Assembly: GCF_020382885.2 (NCBI RefSeq)
Contig: NC_058506.1
Coordinates: 6,820,001 to 6,884,000 of the forward strand
Length of the DNA stretch: 64,000 bases
Direction of reading: 5' to 3'
Source: Scatophagus argus
Taxonomy: Eukaryota > Chordata > Actinopteri > Scatophagidae
The first letter of the stretch is position 1, and each line of letters begins with the position of its first letter. Positions 23,188 through 48,313 of this stretch are shown one piece after another. The translations under genes and the position numbers were made by a program. The notes under the pieces were generated by a model. It searched no databases, was not told where the DNA came from, and saw nothing but the letters and a program-made list of their open reading frames with translations.

Positions 23188-25877
23188 TCATCAAAAGTCA
23201 CGTCCCTAAAAGTCTCTGCAAAAGTGTCAAGAATTACAACTACTGCTAATGCTCATCATAAAACCACTAATGCCTCACAAGATTATGAGTTTCATACAAT
23301 GGAAAAAAACAAAACGCTTTAAAAGATCTTGTATTTATCTGTTAGATACAGTACAAAGACATCATTCCATTTCTGTTACAAGCAACTGTGTTGAAATGGT
23401 TCTAAGCACCAATCGGTCGGTTTGAGTTGTATCACTGACTTCATATGTTGATGTGTAATGATGGGGCATTGAGGCAAGGAGGGGTCTAGCACCATGAATT
23501 TAAACTGCCCTCTGATTGCACTTCCCCTATCCACACATTATGACCATACTACATTTTGAAAGTACCTTGTAGCCCCTTATCAAGTGAAGTACCCTTTGAT
23601 ATGCAATAAATATATAAGAAAACAACCATGTACAGTATAAATAATGTCACAATTTACATTTTTCCATTTTCTCTGTAATGCAAAAAAAACTGAAACTGAC
23701 AACAAAAAGAGGTATAAAAGTGGGAAAATTTTCCCATTGCAGTAATTAAACTTGAGTGAAACAGTATATTTTTTAGGGTGTATTATAATATAGCAACAAC
23801 AAAAACAAAAGACTGAGGTGAACAAATTTGACCATATACAAATTAGATGCTTTGATTGAGAACAAAACTACATAAGTCTTCTAGTAAACCTGAAAACAGA
23901 TACATTATATACAGTAAATGGTGTGCACAGACTAATGAGTGCAGGGGTAAGATCTGAGAGATGACCTTAGTGGAGATTTGATGTGAATACAAATTAAACA
24001 TCAGATTTCACGCCGGAATCAGCTCTTGAATGTTCTTTGAAGTACAGCTAGAACAATAAGGGCCAGGCCGATACATCAGCCGACATTAGCTTATTGCATG
24101 TATCTATGTGTAGGTCGGCTGACGGGTAGGGAGAAATTGCAGCTAGCACGATGCCAAACAAGGTTTGAGACCCTTTTTAAACAACGTCTCCATTACTTAC
24201 AGGGTTTGTGCACCAGAGAGCACTGAAAAGTAGATTTTTATGCTGTAAAATAAATAAATGTCACCAGTTATGAAAGTTTTATTTCTAAAAAAAAGGGGGG
24301 TAAAGGGTAATATTCTCTATGAGTTTTTACTTTCTCAAAAATTTTCTCAGAACATTACCCCCTTCCAGGCTTCATAAATCCTGTGCCTCATTACCCTAAT
24401 ACGCCACCGTTATCAAACTTTTTTTTAAACTTCTATCAGTATCTGCCGCAAAAATCTGGTGTCCGTAAGGCTCTGCTTTAAATTACAACAAAATTTAAAA
24501 CCAAAAGTTGGACTTTTCTCAACAAAATGAGCGCTTTTACCCAGTCTGAAGGCCAAGTTTGTCATGTCTTAATGCATGTGCTCCTCGACACGTTAAGCAG
24601 GAAACAGAGTGATATTAACCCCCCTGGCAGTGCATGAAGCTGAGCCTCAGCAGCACAGTGAAAACACTGAGGTGCCACTCATTCTGCTCATCTGTTCGGC
24701 CTCATTGGTTTTTGCATTATAAGATAATGATTGTGTGTCTCTTTGGACTTTTTTCAGACTGTAATGGGCACTTCATTGACACAAACATCAATGGCGACCT
24801 CCACCGTCCCCACCCTTCTGTAGCCTGTCTATGCACACCACTGTGTATTCCATGAAGTCATTCACAATTTACAATTATTTATTTCCTCTGTCATCTAGAA
24901 ACAAGAACATAGCAACAAAAGAGGTATAAAACTGAGATTGTTTTCCCCTTCCAAAAATAGAAGGACACTCTGTCTGTTTTGTGGGTGTATCAAAGAAACC
25001 ACACCATCGACTATTTAGCTGGAAAACAAAACACTGGATTTTTTTCATCTACATACTTGAGTTCCAACTAAGAATGAAACCATATTAGTCCTCTAGTAAA
25101 CCCGTATTTTAGAGAAACTGTTAACATTTTTTATTTTTTTTTTTATATATAATTACATAAAACCTTATTTATGGGTGTTTAATCCTCTAATTACCTCTCC
25201 TCTAAATACAGTTCGCAAGGCCAATGTGGTGTACTTCTAGGCTGGTTAAACTTTTTAAGTATCTAACGAGAATAAATAAGATTGGAATAGCACCTCAAAG
25301 AGTATACAGACAGGAATTACAAATGTCAGAGTTTACCTGAATACCAAACAAAAACAGGAACCAATACAATGCCAAATGTGACAGTCAGCTACTTCTCCTG
25401 TGAAGCCATTCCCCTGCTGGTACAACAGAAGCACAGCAAATTCATGGACATATAGAATAACTAGATTGGTGTAAAAAAGTTCTACTGAATTTGCATAAAA
25501 GTACCTGAATTAATACACAGAACCGGCTACTTGACGCTTTTGAATCACAGCAGAGTCCGTTGAACATATAACCTGATTTTCAGTGCTAGCAGTACTCACA
25601 TTTTTTTAGTACACATCTGAAATGCTTTTCATGACAAGTACCAGTCTAGTCATTCTATTTCAAAACACACGTCCAATCAGCAGCTGGTATGGGGAAGACA
25701 GTGAGCTATAGTTGGATTTGCTGAATATCCATACCTTATTGTGTGATGTAAACAATACTGAGTAAACGTGATTGGCTGATTCACAGAGTGTTTTTCAGGA
25801 ATAGATTGCCTTGAAGACAACATTTGTGCTGCCATTAGAGTTTTGGTTATGGCTGAAAGACACAAGGGGAGGAGTCC
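22932..25877 (-). other. kdm6b: Probable kdm6b 3' UTR
   Basis: About 2.9 kb of AT-rich, non-coding sequence lies between the kdm6b stop (25878) and an AATAAA on the - strand at 22956-22951. It contains a CA microsatellite (23137-23183) and a diverged internal duplication (about 23640-23935 and 24865-25125). The 3' limit is inferred from the hexamer; an earlier poly(A) site is possible. Confidence 0.4.
23137..23183. repeat. (CA)n microsatellite
   Basis: About 47 bp of AC units, with two CG-containing interruptions at the left end. Confidence 0.9.
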
Positions 25878-38063
<12,186 letters not shown>

Positions 38064-38407
38064 GCAGCCTGAAACACAGGTGTGTTGTTCAATGTGAATC
38101 GTGTTCAGGTTCTGAATGGATGAATAAATGTGATATCTCATTACAAGAAAACCTGACTACATAGAATGTCTCTATCAAAGTGCATATCTACATCTTCATC
38201 ATTCTACTATCTGTGACATTTGCAATAACTGCTGAGCTTTGTTTTCTCACACAACATTGCTAACAATATACCTTCATATAACTGCCTTTGCAGTACTGAA
38301 CTGTAAAACTTTAACATAGTAAGTACTACTGTGATATGATAAAGTGCTACAGTGGTGCACATACTACAATATGTTTGTAAGTAAACAGCCAAACAGGGAT
38401 ACAAATG

Positions 38408-38890
38408 CTGCATTCGATTTGTACACGTAAGTCGTAACTCTGGGCTAGGAGTGACATCACATCCATTAAAAACCGACTTGGATGCGTCCTGTTTGCCACA
38501 ACACAAGACAGCTTGTTTGTAAAGTTATTCAGCCATTGTTGTTATAGCAACATCGACCATTTACAAGCAGCACCAGCTGATAAACAACACGGTTTTTGCG
38601 GTTATTTCACATCTAGCAGGACCACAGCTATATGTCTATGGGCAGCAGTAAGATGGGATTGCATTGGGCTTACTAAATTGGGTACAAAAAAGACAAAAGC
38701 GCTAAAAAAACATGCAAAACCACTGCTTTTTTTACAGTCTGTGATCTGGGCAGCCAACTTGGTTTGGAAACTAGGTGTCCTCTGAGGTCAACCAAGTTGA
38801 TGAGCTCAGGTGGTGTTCGATTTGTCACTTTCGGTTTCGGAAGTCGGAAAACAACTCGGAAAAGGACTTATGAGTACAAATGGAATGCAG
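38408..38890. mobile_element. MITE-like element with imperfect terminal inverted repeats
   Basis: The left end CTGCATTCGATTTGTACACG (from 38408) is the imperfect inverse of the right end ...GAGTACAAATGGAATGCAG (to 38890). The matched arms extend about 25-30 bp (TAAGTC also conserved). The interior is non-coding, about 480 bp in total. I could not identify a target-site duplication, so the superfamily is unknown. Confidence 0.55.
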
Positions 38891-41105
38891 GGTTAGAACA
38901 GAAACAAAAACACATGTTCTTTAGTTACCAGTCTTGGTCTTGGTTTGGGAGGCCCTCCACGTCACACCTGAGAGCAAAAACAGCCTGCAGACAGTGATGC
39001 AACGACAATGACACGATGATAAGAGGTACATTTGATAATCTGTACACGACAGGATAGAAACATTTCCATAGCATGTTCACACGTTAATTGCTAAATAAGT
39101 AAGACTGTGATTTACACTGAGACCACACTGTATTTTTTTGCCGCTCTGTATCTGTTGAGTGGTCATATCATCAGTCAGCCAGAGCTGCATTGTGCATTCA
39201 GCCTCTCTCTAATCACTGGTACCCAGCAGTCACCACAGCCAGTGGCCAGCCAGTGACAGAAAAAAGAACATGGCAACCTCGCTTTAAGAACAAAGAAAAG
39301 CAGAGCAAAAAAAATAAAAAATACTGTGTGGGCTGCTGTGCTACTTTTCTCACTGCACAGTCTGAGCTCTGATTTTTTTATTTTTCTGACAGAACTTGTG
39401 ATGAATTAACAGCATACATCTTCCATCCAGTCCATCAGCTGCTATCTCAGTCATTTATGGCACAGGACCAGTGAGCCACTAAACCAGGTGATGCGATTAG
39501 CTGGTTGTGTCTTTACAAAATTTCGAGTTGTTCACTTATTTCTGCTCACAGTTTGTAAGCTTTGGCCTCTTCTGCGCATTTTTGATTTTGATTAGTTTGT
39601 TTTCCTTCGATTAAAATAGAATTGTTGCATACAGTCGTATCATAGACAGTGAAGATCCCTTACTGTCTCCATTGCTGCTGGCAAACACTTCAACACTCAG
39701 TGCATTGCGCTGAAGTGAACTGACCTTGTAAAGATAAACTCTGCATGCTCAAGCTGAAGCTCCACTTAAGATGGGTTGCTCCTCTATGCATTCATTTCCC
39801 ATAGCTATTTATGGATAGCATGAAGAACTGTGCATATCTTACCACTTCCCTTGTGTTACAAGTTTGTTTGTGGTGAGAGTGAGAATGTTGCTGCTGAACC
39901 GTAATAACCTTTCAGTGAGTGCTGAATGAGCAAAGCGAGCCAACTCTTCAAGAGTCCATTTCCAACCAGTTGCTAGAGCAACTGAAGCCAGACGATTCTT
40001 CTTCCTGCCCTGGCTTCAGGCTTTTTAGAGTCAACTGCATTTAGATTTATTTTTAGAGTAAAAAGAGGACACAAAAGAGCTCCATGAACAGTCAATATTA
40101 CACTGTTAAAACAAGCTACAGACGAGTAAGACTGCATGTGTTTATCCCAGCATGCAGTGCTGTATGCCATCATGTAGCTCAGACACAGCATGTCTGGGTA
40201 TATCCACTCTAATCCTCATATCACCTCCTGTTCCACTAAAATCTGCTTTCTGAGAGCTTTCAAAGTTTCTAAAATTCTCAGCCAAAAGCTCAAATAACCT
40301 CTTCATCAACTGCTTTAAAGCTTTCTTCGCTTGTGATCTTGCTTGTATGACTTTGACCCATTTGTCTCCCGCAACTTATGTTAGTGTCACAACACTGTCA
40401 ATCCCGAATCATAATAAACAAGTTTACTTGGTGCATAATTCATGCCAACAACTTGTGAACTGTGTTTCAGGGTTTGTGCTGTGCTACAACAGTTTTATAC
40501 ACAGTGCTGCACTTTTCCTCTTTCTCTGACATGACACCTAACTGTGATACTAACCCTACACAGACAACAGCAGATATACCATCTGCTGTCATCCCTCCCC
40601 GTCGCTGCACACTGGAACACACTTACAATGTTCTAGGGGGAACCTTCAGTCAACAGCAGCTTAAACTTGACTCTACAAAACAATGGCTCTATGCTTCCAA
40701 TATTAAACCCATGTGTGCAGGGTTAATTGCAGACATCTGGAATTTAGCTCCAAGGCCAAATGATGTCATGTGCAAAAGGGGTTAAGTTGCTGTTGGGCTA
40801 CACTTTCTGCTTCACGGAGAGGTAACTTTAAGAAAAGAATGCAAACACTACCATAAGGGAATGTGTTGTCTTAAATATCAGCTGTATAAAAATATACCAT
40901 TAATACTTCTGTTCCTTTTAAGTATATGTACACAAATGCTTTACAGATGAAATTTTATATTTATTATGCTGGTAGCTGTTTAGTCAACACCTTAAGCTTG
41001 CTGCCTGAAAACATCCGTCACCAAGGAAAGTCATGCATCCATTCAAGTCTCTGTTGAAACCCCCATACAGCTATCTAAACACACCAATCCTTTTTTGCTA
41101 CTCAC
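38891..41105. other. Non-coding region upstream of kdm6b coding exons (probably a 5' UTR intron)
   Basis: No supported coding exon. Because the kdm6b start-codon exon begins with an acceptor, this interval is probably intronic to kdm6b on the - strand. Confidence 0.45.
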
Positions 41106-41159
41106 CTAATTGTAAGTGTGTGTGTGTCTGTGCACGTGCATCTGTGTCACCAATCTTAC

Positions 41160-41274
41160 CTTGATACTTATATTGAGAGAAAAGGGGGAGGCAGAATCTG
41201 GTCTAAATTTGATGATGCTGCCAGTCAGGAATAGCAAGACAGCAGACCTGTGCAGTCTCGGATGCCTTTAAATA
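41160..41274 (-). promoter_or_regulatory. kdm6b: Candidate kdm6b promoter and first non-coding exon
   Basis: On the - strand a TATA-like TATTTAAA lies at 41274-41267. About 110 bases downstream is a near-perfect donor, ATCAAG|GTAAGATT (exon end 41160). A transcription start about 30 bases below the TATA-like box would give an exon of about 80 nt that could splice to the acceptor at 38069. A second good donor (TTAG|GTGAGT) lies nearby at 41106/41105. All of this is inferred from signals. Confidence 0.3.
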
Positions 41275-42164
41275 GACACGCTCATCCTCCGCTCGCTGGC
41301 GAACACACACCGACACACATAGTAGAGACAGTGAGGAAATACCAGAGTCAGTTGGCGCACAGATGTACAAGACAGCAAGGTTTTATTGTTTCCAATCGAG
41401 GACAGTATCTCTCCTCCATCCTTCAGGTGCTGTTGCCACTCTCTTGCTTTCCACACTCATCTCTCATTTCCTATAACACATACTTTCACACACACATTAG
41501 CACTGTTGCAAACCTGACATTCTCCGGACAAAGAAAGAGAGTGAAATGAGAGCAATGAGTGAGGGGAGAGGAAGTAACCTTTGACAGGCTGGTGAGCTTT
41601 CCTTTCTTCTGTCTTTCCTCTTCACAGCCCTGTACCTTTGCTATCTCCACTACTTGTTTCAACAAGGCTCCATTCTTCCTTGATACCCAATATCTCAGCC
41701 TCTTTTCCTTTCTGTTTCAGGCTATGTGTATGGCTCTGCCTGTGCCTCACCCTCCCTTTTCTCTGCACGCTGTGTCCTTGTATCCCTGGCAACCGATGAT
41801 ATCATTTAGTCCAGAGCTGGGAGCAAGGCCTCAAGAACGGTGGGGAGCGTTAGAGCGCCTGTGTGATTTTGACATGGAGACGGGGGGTTGTAGAGGGTCT
41901 ATAGGACAGTCTGTATGCTTCCACATTTCTATCTTCTTTTCTCAGTTCACTTTTCTCAGATGCCTGCAACCTCTATACAACCTCTCTGTCTGGCAAATAT
42001 AAAAATACTCACAGTGGAGCGACGAGTTGCTGCTGTTTTGCAACCACAATCCAATTTGGTCCTCATTTGGACAAGTTAACAGTGTGCCACATTTGTGCAC
42101 CTCTCACAACATATAGATCTTCTAGAACTGCGGGGAACCACTGCAGATGTGCACCTCTTCCTCA

Positions 42165-42193
42165 GACTTTATGTGTATGTGTGTGTGTGTGTA
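42165..42193. repeat. Short (TG)n tract
   Basis: An imperfect TG microsatellite in the spacer upstream of kdm6b. Confidence 0.75.
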
Positions 42194-43090
42194 AGTGGTG
42201 AGGATACTGATCTATACCATAAAAGGAAAGATGGGCTGCACCAGACCAGGCCCATCTCTGGTGGCTCCTAGGCCATCTAACACGAGGAGCAGAGACATGA
42301 AGAGAACAGATGGAGGGGAAGCAGGAGACGAGGAGCGACAATGTACAGACAGACCCCCAATGCATGCACACACATGAGTTTATTGGATTCAAGCCTGAAA
42401 TAGCATCACAATCACAGAGAGGGAACGTACAGTATGAGGCGAATATCAATCACATTTCTAAAAATAACATCCCTGCAGCCCCTGCTTCCCTCTGCTCTAT
42501 CCCCTTCTCCCTTTCTATAACAGCAGCTTCTCCCGGTGTATGCTCCATAAAGCACAGCCCTCTGAGGGGTGCTGGAATGTACCAAGGCAAGGTCAAGAAC
42601 AAGAAAGAGGGGTGCCTTTTGCAAACAATGCAATATGTACAGCTTTTTGTGAACAAAGACATTAAGGGGGGTTAACAGGTTCAAAGAAGGCATTGGAAGC
42701 ACACATGTGTGTGTGTCTGTGCGTGTGCATCAGACAGCTGGCTTGTGTGAGGAATGGTAACCTAGAATTGCACGTCCAGGTGGTTACCTAAGCTGGCGAT
42801 CATATCAACTGAAAGCTTGCGCTGGGTGCATGTTGCACATTAGCAATAGTTACCATAGATACCCTTTGTTTATTCTATTTTAACCCGAAAATGAGCGACA
42901 CAGATAAATGCTTGAGCCTATTGTTTTATAAAAACACAACAAAGCCAAAAGGTGTCTGTGTAAGAGGCGGTTAACTGACAGAGCTGAAGTTTCAGTGGAG
43001 TCAAGTAAGGTGAGCGACACAGTTTGGACATGACTCCAAATAGAGATTAATCATCACACTGTAGCTTCGTTCTTACTACTGTACACCTCA

Positions 43091-43131
43091 ACACACACGC
43101 GCGCGCGCGCACACACACACACACACACACA
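43091..43131. repeat. (CA)n(CG)n(CA)n alternating purine-pyrimidine tract
   Basis: A CA run is interrupted by about six CG units and then resumes, with no break in purine-pyrimidine alternation over about 40 bp. Confidence 0.9.
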
Positions 43132-43229
43132 AACTGATAGTCCAACAGTTAAACGTTCCATAGACCACAAACGTAACCACCACAGTTCACATCTCTGTTC
43201 CTGCACCATGTTTCCACACGTGAGCAGTG

Positions 43230-43281
43230 CGTGTGTGCACGTGCACATGTGTGCATGTGTGTGTGTGTGTGTGTGTGTGTG
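43230..43281. repeat. (TG)n microsatellite with CA/CG interruptions
   Basis: About 50 bp of mainly GT units, the inverse complement of the 43091-43131 tract and about 100 bp from it. Confidence 0.9.
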
Positions 43282-43745
43282 GGCTTCATGCATGAACGTG
43301 CAGCACATTCTGCAGACACACACTGCAGCACGTTCAGCCAAGACAGATCGTTCAGAGCAATGACACACAGAAAATCAACAAATGCAGGCAAACACAGAGG
43401 AGGAGAAGCTGAAAAACGACCCCACACTTCCTGTCCACTGCACACTACAACACATACAACACATTTCCATTCAGCCAGAAGCAAATAACACATCAAGCTG
43501 CTCAGTCGCACTCTCTCTTTTACCTCTTTTTTCTTTGTCTTTGTTCTCCTTAGTCCACACGCCCCTCTGCTCCCCTTTTCCTCTCTTTCACTCCTCACCA
43601 CCTTGTCTCACCCGATCCTCTCTCCTCTCTGTCTCCTTTCTTACCCTCTCCTCCTCTTCCTGTTTCCACTCCACTCTCTGATGCTCGGGCTCTAACAGCA
43701 GACCGATCCATGTACAGAGACCGGCGAGGCGGGTCCAGCAAGCTG

Positions 43746-44565
43746 CCAATCACAAGGCGTGAGCCAATGAGAGCGGAGAATCTCTCATCCATCACGGTTT
43801 GCAGTGAACAAGAGGGGGCAAGAGGAGGGGAAAAGCAGCAGACAGAGGCATGGAGGGGCTCTTTATTTCCCTTTTCCTGTGTGTGTGTGTGTGTGTTTCA
43901 GTGTGTAAGAGAGGGTAAGTGAGAGTTGGAACGTCGCCAGTACAGTAGAGGAGATGTTTTAAAACCCCTCCACAGCTGTAAAATAGTCTTCTCAAGCTGA
44001 TAGAGACATGGTTGCTGGTGCTATTTTACACTGAATGCACTCTGAGCAGCGAACATATTTCGAAGCAGGCATTTAATGACTTAATGAAAGAGGAAAGGCG
44101 TCACACAATCACAACATAAGCTACGCCACATTAACAGCACGGCGCTGGACACCCAGGTATATTTTTTGGATGAAATGGTAACAGAAACGCTGCCAAAGTT
44201 GTCTCGGCTCAAATGTCAAGTGACAGGATAACCAGGGGGAGGTGGGGCTACAGCTCCAGGTTCATGAGGGAGGGTCCTTGTGGCTCACAATGCAAAACCA
44301 CCAGTCACTCCTCTGCTCATTTCACCCGTCAGCGACCAATAAAAAAGCAGGCTGAGCAGTGTGTCCTGAGCGCACACAGCGAGAGGTGAACACGGAGGCA
44401 CAGATGATGAAGAAGCGAGCGAGCGCGAGAGTGAAATGGTGGAAGAAGCCTCCTCACTGATTTTTATTTATTTATTTTTCAACTCTGAAGTGCCTTAGCA
44501 ACAGCCCAGCTTCAACCCAAACTCTATTGGTCAACGCTCAGGCCCATGTGGATATTTGGACCAAT
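43746..44565. promoter_or_regulatory. CCAAT-box cluster, candidate promoter region
   Basis: CCAAT pentamers occur at 43746-43750, 43764-43768, 44336-44340 and 44561-44565 on the + strand, with an ATTGG at 44526-44530. The 44336 box is followed by AAAAAAGCAGG and then a CpG-richer stretch with GCGAGCGAGCGCGAG (44416-44430). NF-Y sites at this density are typical of vertebrate promoters. It may serve an upstream kdm6b start (- strand) or a + strand transcript. No exon could be tied to it. Confidence 0.3.
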
Positions 44566-44579
44566 CAGCAGGCTTTGGT

Positions 44580-47500
44580 GCAGAACTAAGTGGGGACATC
44601 CTCATGGCTTCAGAATGGCTGCTGAATTGAGCCCCCTGGTGGCTCAGCGAAGGCCTAGAAACTGGCTCCTGTAGTTTCACAAGTAAAAAGACCATCTGTC
44701 CTATCTCGACAATTCCTGTCAAAAAGCAAAAAGCCATTATGCTGGGGATGTAATGATACAGTAACGTTAGCATCATTCAAACGTGGATTTGATTTCATTT
44801 AAAGTAATATTTGATCAAATCTAGTTTAAACATAAAAACAAATGTGTATACATTTCTTTTACCCATTTCTTTAACCACCACTAACGTTCTTGCTCTGAAT
44901 ACAACCTTGACAAAATCTTATCACAGTAAACTAAGGGATAAGAAAAGAACAAAGAAACAAAAACTTAAGAAAGGAAAAGGAAAAACAGAGCTACCCAAAA
45001 CAGGAAGATAGCTCACTTTAAATACAAACACATAGGTTGAGTACAGAAAAACATAGATCTGTATTAGAACTTTGAAAACTGAAATAAATCTAAATATCAG
45101 AAAAATAGTTTTAGCACAATGCTGTATAGGCTGTATAATGACTATCTGTCAGTGTAGAGAATCTCTGTCATCGAGCGTTAAAAATCTCTGGATGAATGCT
45201 TTCACACACATCACTGTTCTTCAAAATTAAAAATGACAAAGTGGTTGTCACACTGTAATGTAGTTATCCTCATGGAGCAGGAAATGGGAACAAGTAACAA
45301 ACAAGCCTACACTGCCTCCGAGTGGCCAATATGTGTTATTGCAGTGCAACACACTGGATTTTATGAACCTACAGAACATAAAGTAAACTTTTTAATTCAT
45401 TGTAGTATAGTAGAGTAGGTGACAAAACAGCAAAAAAGGTAAAGAAAATTAAGTATATATTACATTATATTGTCATTCCATATTACATTACATTTTCATA
45501 CTCCATATATTATATATTTCAAAAACAAACCATTCTGTGTGGCTTCCAGTACTAGAAACAATTATTAATTTAATTTGTCAATGTATCTCTGTTATGATTA
45601 TGTTTGTAATCACAGAGACTGACCTGACATCTTCTTCACCCCAAGAAACAAACGAAAAAAAACAACTAAAGTCTGTTGCATGGTCAACTCGTGCAGTAGT
45701 CACATTTCAGAACTACAGAACCGAAACTCAGCAGCAGCAAAGCGCCCTGCCTCCATGTGAAGCAGCAGAGGGCAGCTGAGCTCGCTCTGCACTTGTTCTG
45801 AATTTATAATTCTAATTGGTAAAAATGCTGACAGCTGAAAAATGTCTGTTCACATAACTGCATCATCAGCCCGAGCTACATAAGTTATGATTGTCATAAC
45901 TCAAGATTAGATCAGAGAGGCAAGCTGCTCCCTCAGTGAATAACAACTCTCAGTCACTCAAATTGACTTACTAGGGCAGTGAAGGATTGTTTCTCCAGCT
46001 AATCTGACAAACACTTTCCATTTGCATAAGACAGGAGGGCAGTACAAGACAGCACCAGAAACCCCAGCCATCGATATGAAGCACATTTTTATTTCTTTAA
46101 CATTACAGATATTCACATCAGTGTCTTCCAATCTTTTGTGTCAGACAGCCCTGTCAAAGAAGCTCAAGTACCCTTCATTCACACCATTAGTCCTGTTCCA
46201 AGTGAGCTGATCTGAACCGATGTTGATACTACTCAGGATTTTCTTTTAATCTGTTAATTTCCTACCATTATGATGTTCGTTGGTTGCTTTTAGCTAACTA
46301 TTTCAAATGTTCATTTCTTTCCACTAAGTGTTCCATCTGCTCTGCTCACTTGCTAGTTATCATGTTCTCCTAGATTTTATTTATTTATTTTTTTTTTATC
46401 AAATTAGAATTTCATTCTTCTTCTTTTTGCTCATTATTCCCATCTTCCTGCATACCCCCTTGAAAGCACAGAGTAATGGGTGAGAATCATTGATTTAGAT
46501 AATGATACTTTGGTCCTGAGAGCTCAACGCACTGCAGCTTAAGAAAACACATGCTAATCAGGCACATTCAGAAAACATCTTCATCAGTTTTCACAGCACA
46601 TGCTGCACACCTGTTTCAAACCGGTGAGGATGTTTTCTTTGTGTTGAGCTCTCACAGAGACAAATGATCTAACCTTCTTCAGAGTGTGATAAGATCAGGG
46701 ACACTGACAGGAACGTGTGGGTTAATCGATCAGTGATCTTCACAGGACGGTCAATGCAACCTCCAAGTTGTTGCAAAATCAAGAAAACACGCAAGCATCC
46801 CTTGCAGTACTGGAAACAGGAAACCGTGCAGCCAGTTATCAAATTCTTGTAATTAAAGAAGAAGAATTTGCAGAAAGCATACAAGCTGTTATGAAGGACT
46901 GAGGACCAAAAGGACAAAAAAAAAACAGCAAGAGCGATTCAGATGGATTAATTGCTCTGTACACAATGAGCTGCCAAAATAGGTCAAGCACCCATTTTGG
47001 CAGAACATTGAACCATTTGCTATGAAATGCCCAGTCTACTTCACTGCAAATTAGCTTTCTTCAGCTCCTATGGAGTACTGGATTTTGTTCTTATTTTTAT
47101 TCTTCATGTTCATCAGTGTGTGAAAGTGTATAGAAAATGGATGGATGGATGGTCATCAGTACCTTTACACTGACTTTATAATATATAAAGTTTTTGCTCA
47201 TGACTGACAACAACAACAACATGCAAAACACAACAAGGATCTCTCACCCCTGCTCTAAATAAACCTCATCACCACAAAAGCTTCTAAAACATTTATTGTC
47301 TCTGACCACTGCTAACTGTCTCCTTCCTCAGTTATATTTCAAGTTTAACTCCTGTCTTTGATTATGTACTGGCAAACATGAGTCGAACAGACATACATTC
47401 TTTGTCACTATGTTGTAGTTAAACCTTCACGCTTTATCTCTCTTTTGCCCATGGGCTTATCCACCATTCACACTGCGTACTACCTCTGAGCCACACTGGT

Positions 47501-48240
47501 CACTTTAGGTCTTTTGTTCATCACTGAGACAGATTAGACAGTTTTGCATTTTAAAGTTTTATCACTGAGAACTGAATGCTGATATCCCTTTTCAATGTCC
47601 TGTCTTTCATCACCACACTCAGCAGAATTCAGGCTTCTATGACAGTGAATTTTCTCCTCTCTACATCAAAACACTAATATTCTTACATCACTGGAAAAAA
47701 AAAAGATCTTGCAAAGTCAAAATGTTTTTGCAAGGGCGACTTCTTTTTGCACAGAGTTCTGAGTTTTGCATGTTGTGCCAAATGGAGGCTTCACTTGAGG
47801 CCTAAAGGTGGATATGCAGAGTAATAACATGGTAAACATGTGACAGAGAAAACTGCAAACTTAGAGGAGTTCATGATCCAGTAGCTTGTTGTCTTAACAT
47901 CTGAGCGTGATTGAACACAAATTATAAATTATATACTGATTGCACAGGTCAAACCTATTAAGAACTCACAGGGACAAACTTGTACAAATTGCTTTAAACA
48001 GCCAAGAGGTTGATGCATCTAACCTAACCTCAGACGATCCCTAAGTCTGCCACAGTAGCTTTACATCAGAAAGAGTGATAAAACGGGAAATGTAAACAAT
48101 ATTCAAGAGAACAAACAGCTTTGTCATATTATTTTAGAACTGTAAGTCAGGGCAATGCGATGACTCGCACATTCACGCCCACATGTGTCAGATGGTCTGC
48201 CTTTTGGTCACGCTCTAGTTGGTTTGCATATCTATTTTGT
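44580..48240. other. Spacer upstream of the ENDOD1-like gene
   Basis: No coding exon is supported. It contains a small inverted-repeat element (46516-46657) and a trace of the teleost (GGAT)n repeat tail (47127-47152, ending ATGGATGGATGG). Confidence 0.45.
46516..46657. mobile_element. Small inverted-repeat (MITE-like) element
   Basis: GAGAGCTCAAC at 46518-46528 is the exact inverse of GTTGAGCTCTC at 46643-46653. GAAAACA / TGTTTTC pairs lie just inside both arms. The interior is about 115 bp, non-coding. No target duplication could be assigned. Confidence 0.45.
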
Positions 48241-48313
48241 GACATTTAAATCATAACTGCAAACATTTTCTCTCAGTGTTTTGCAGAAGCCACAGCGGGA
48301 GACACAGAGAAGA

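Noticed and set aside
43054-43601. Overlapping open frames through the CA/TG tracts near 43 kb
   Set aside because: They are low-complexity translations (alternating His/Thr or Cys/Val) without splice or domain support.
44396-44458. Short + strand reading MMKKRASARVKWWKKP after the CCAAT box
   Set aside because: Only 15 codons, no homology; kept only as part of a possible promoter/5' UTR region.
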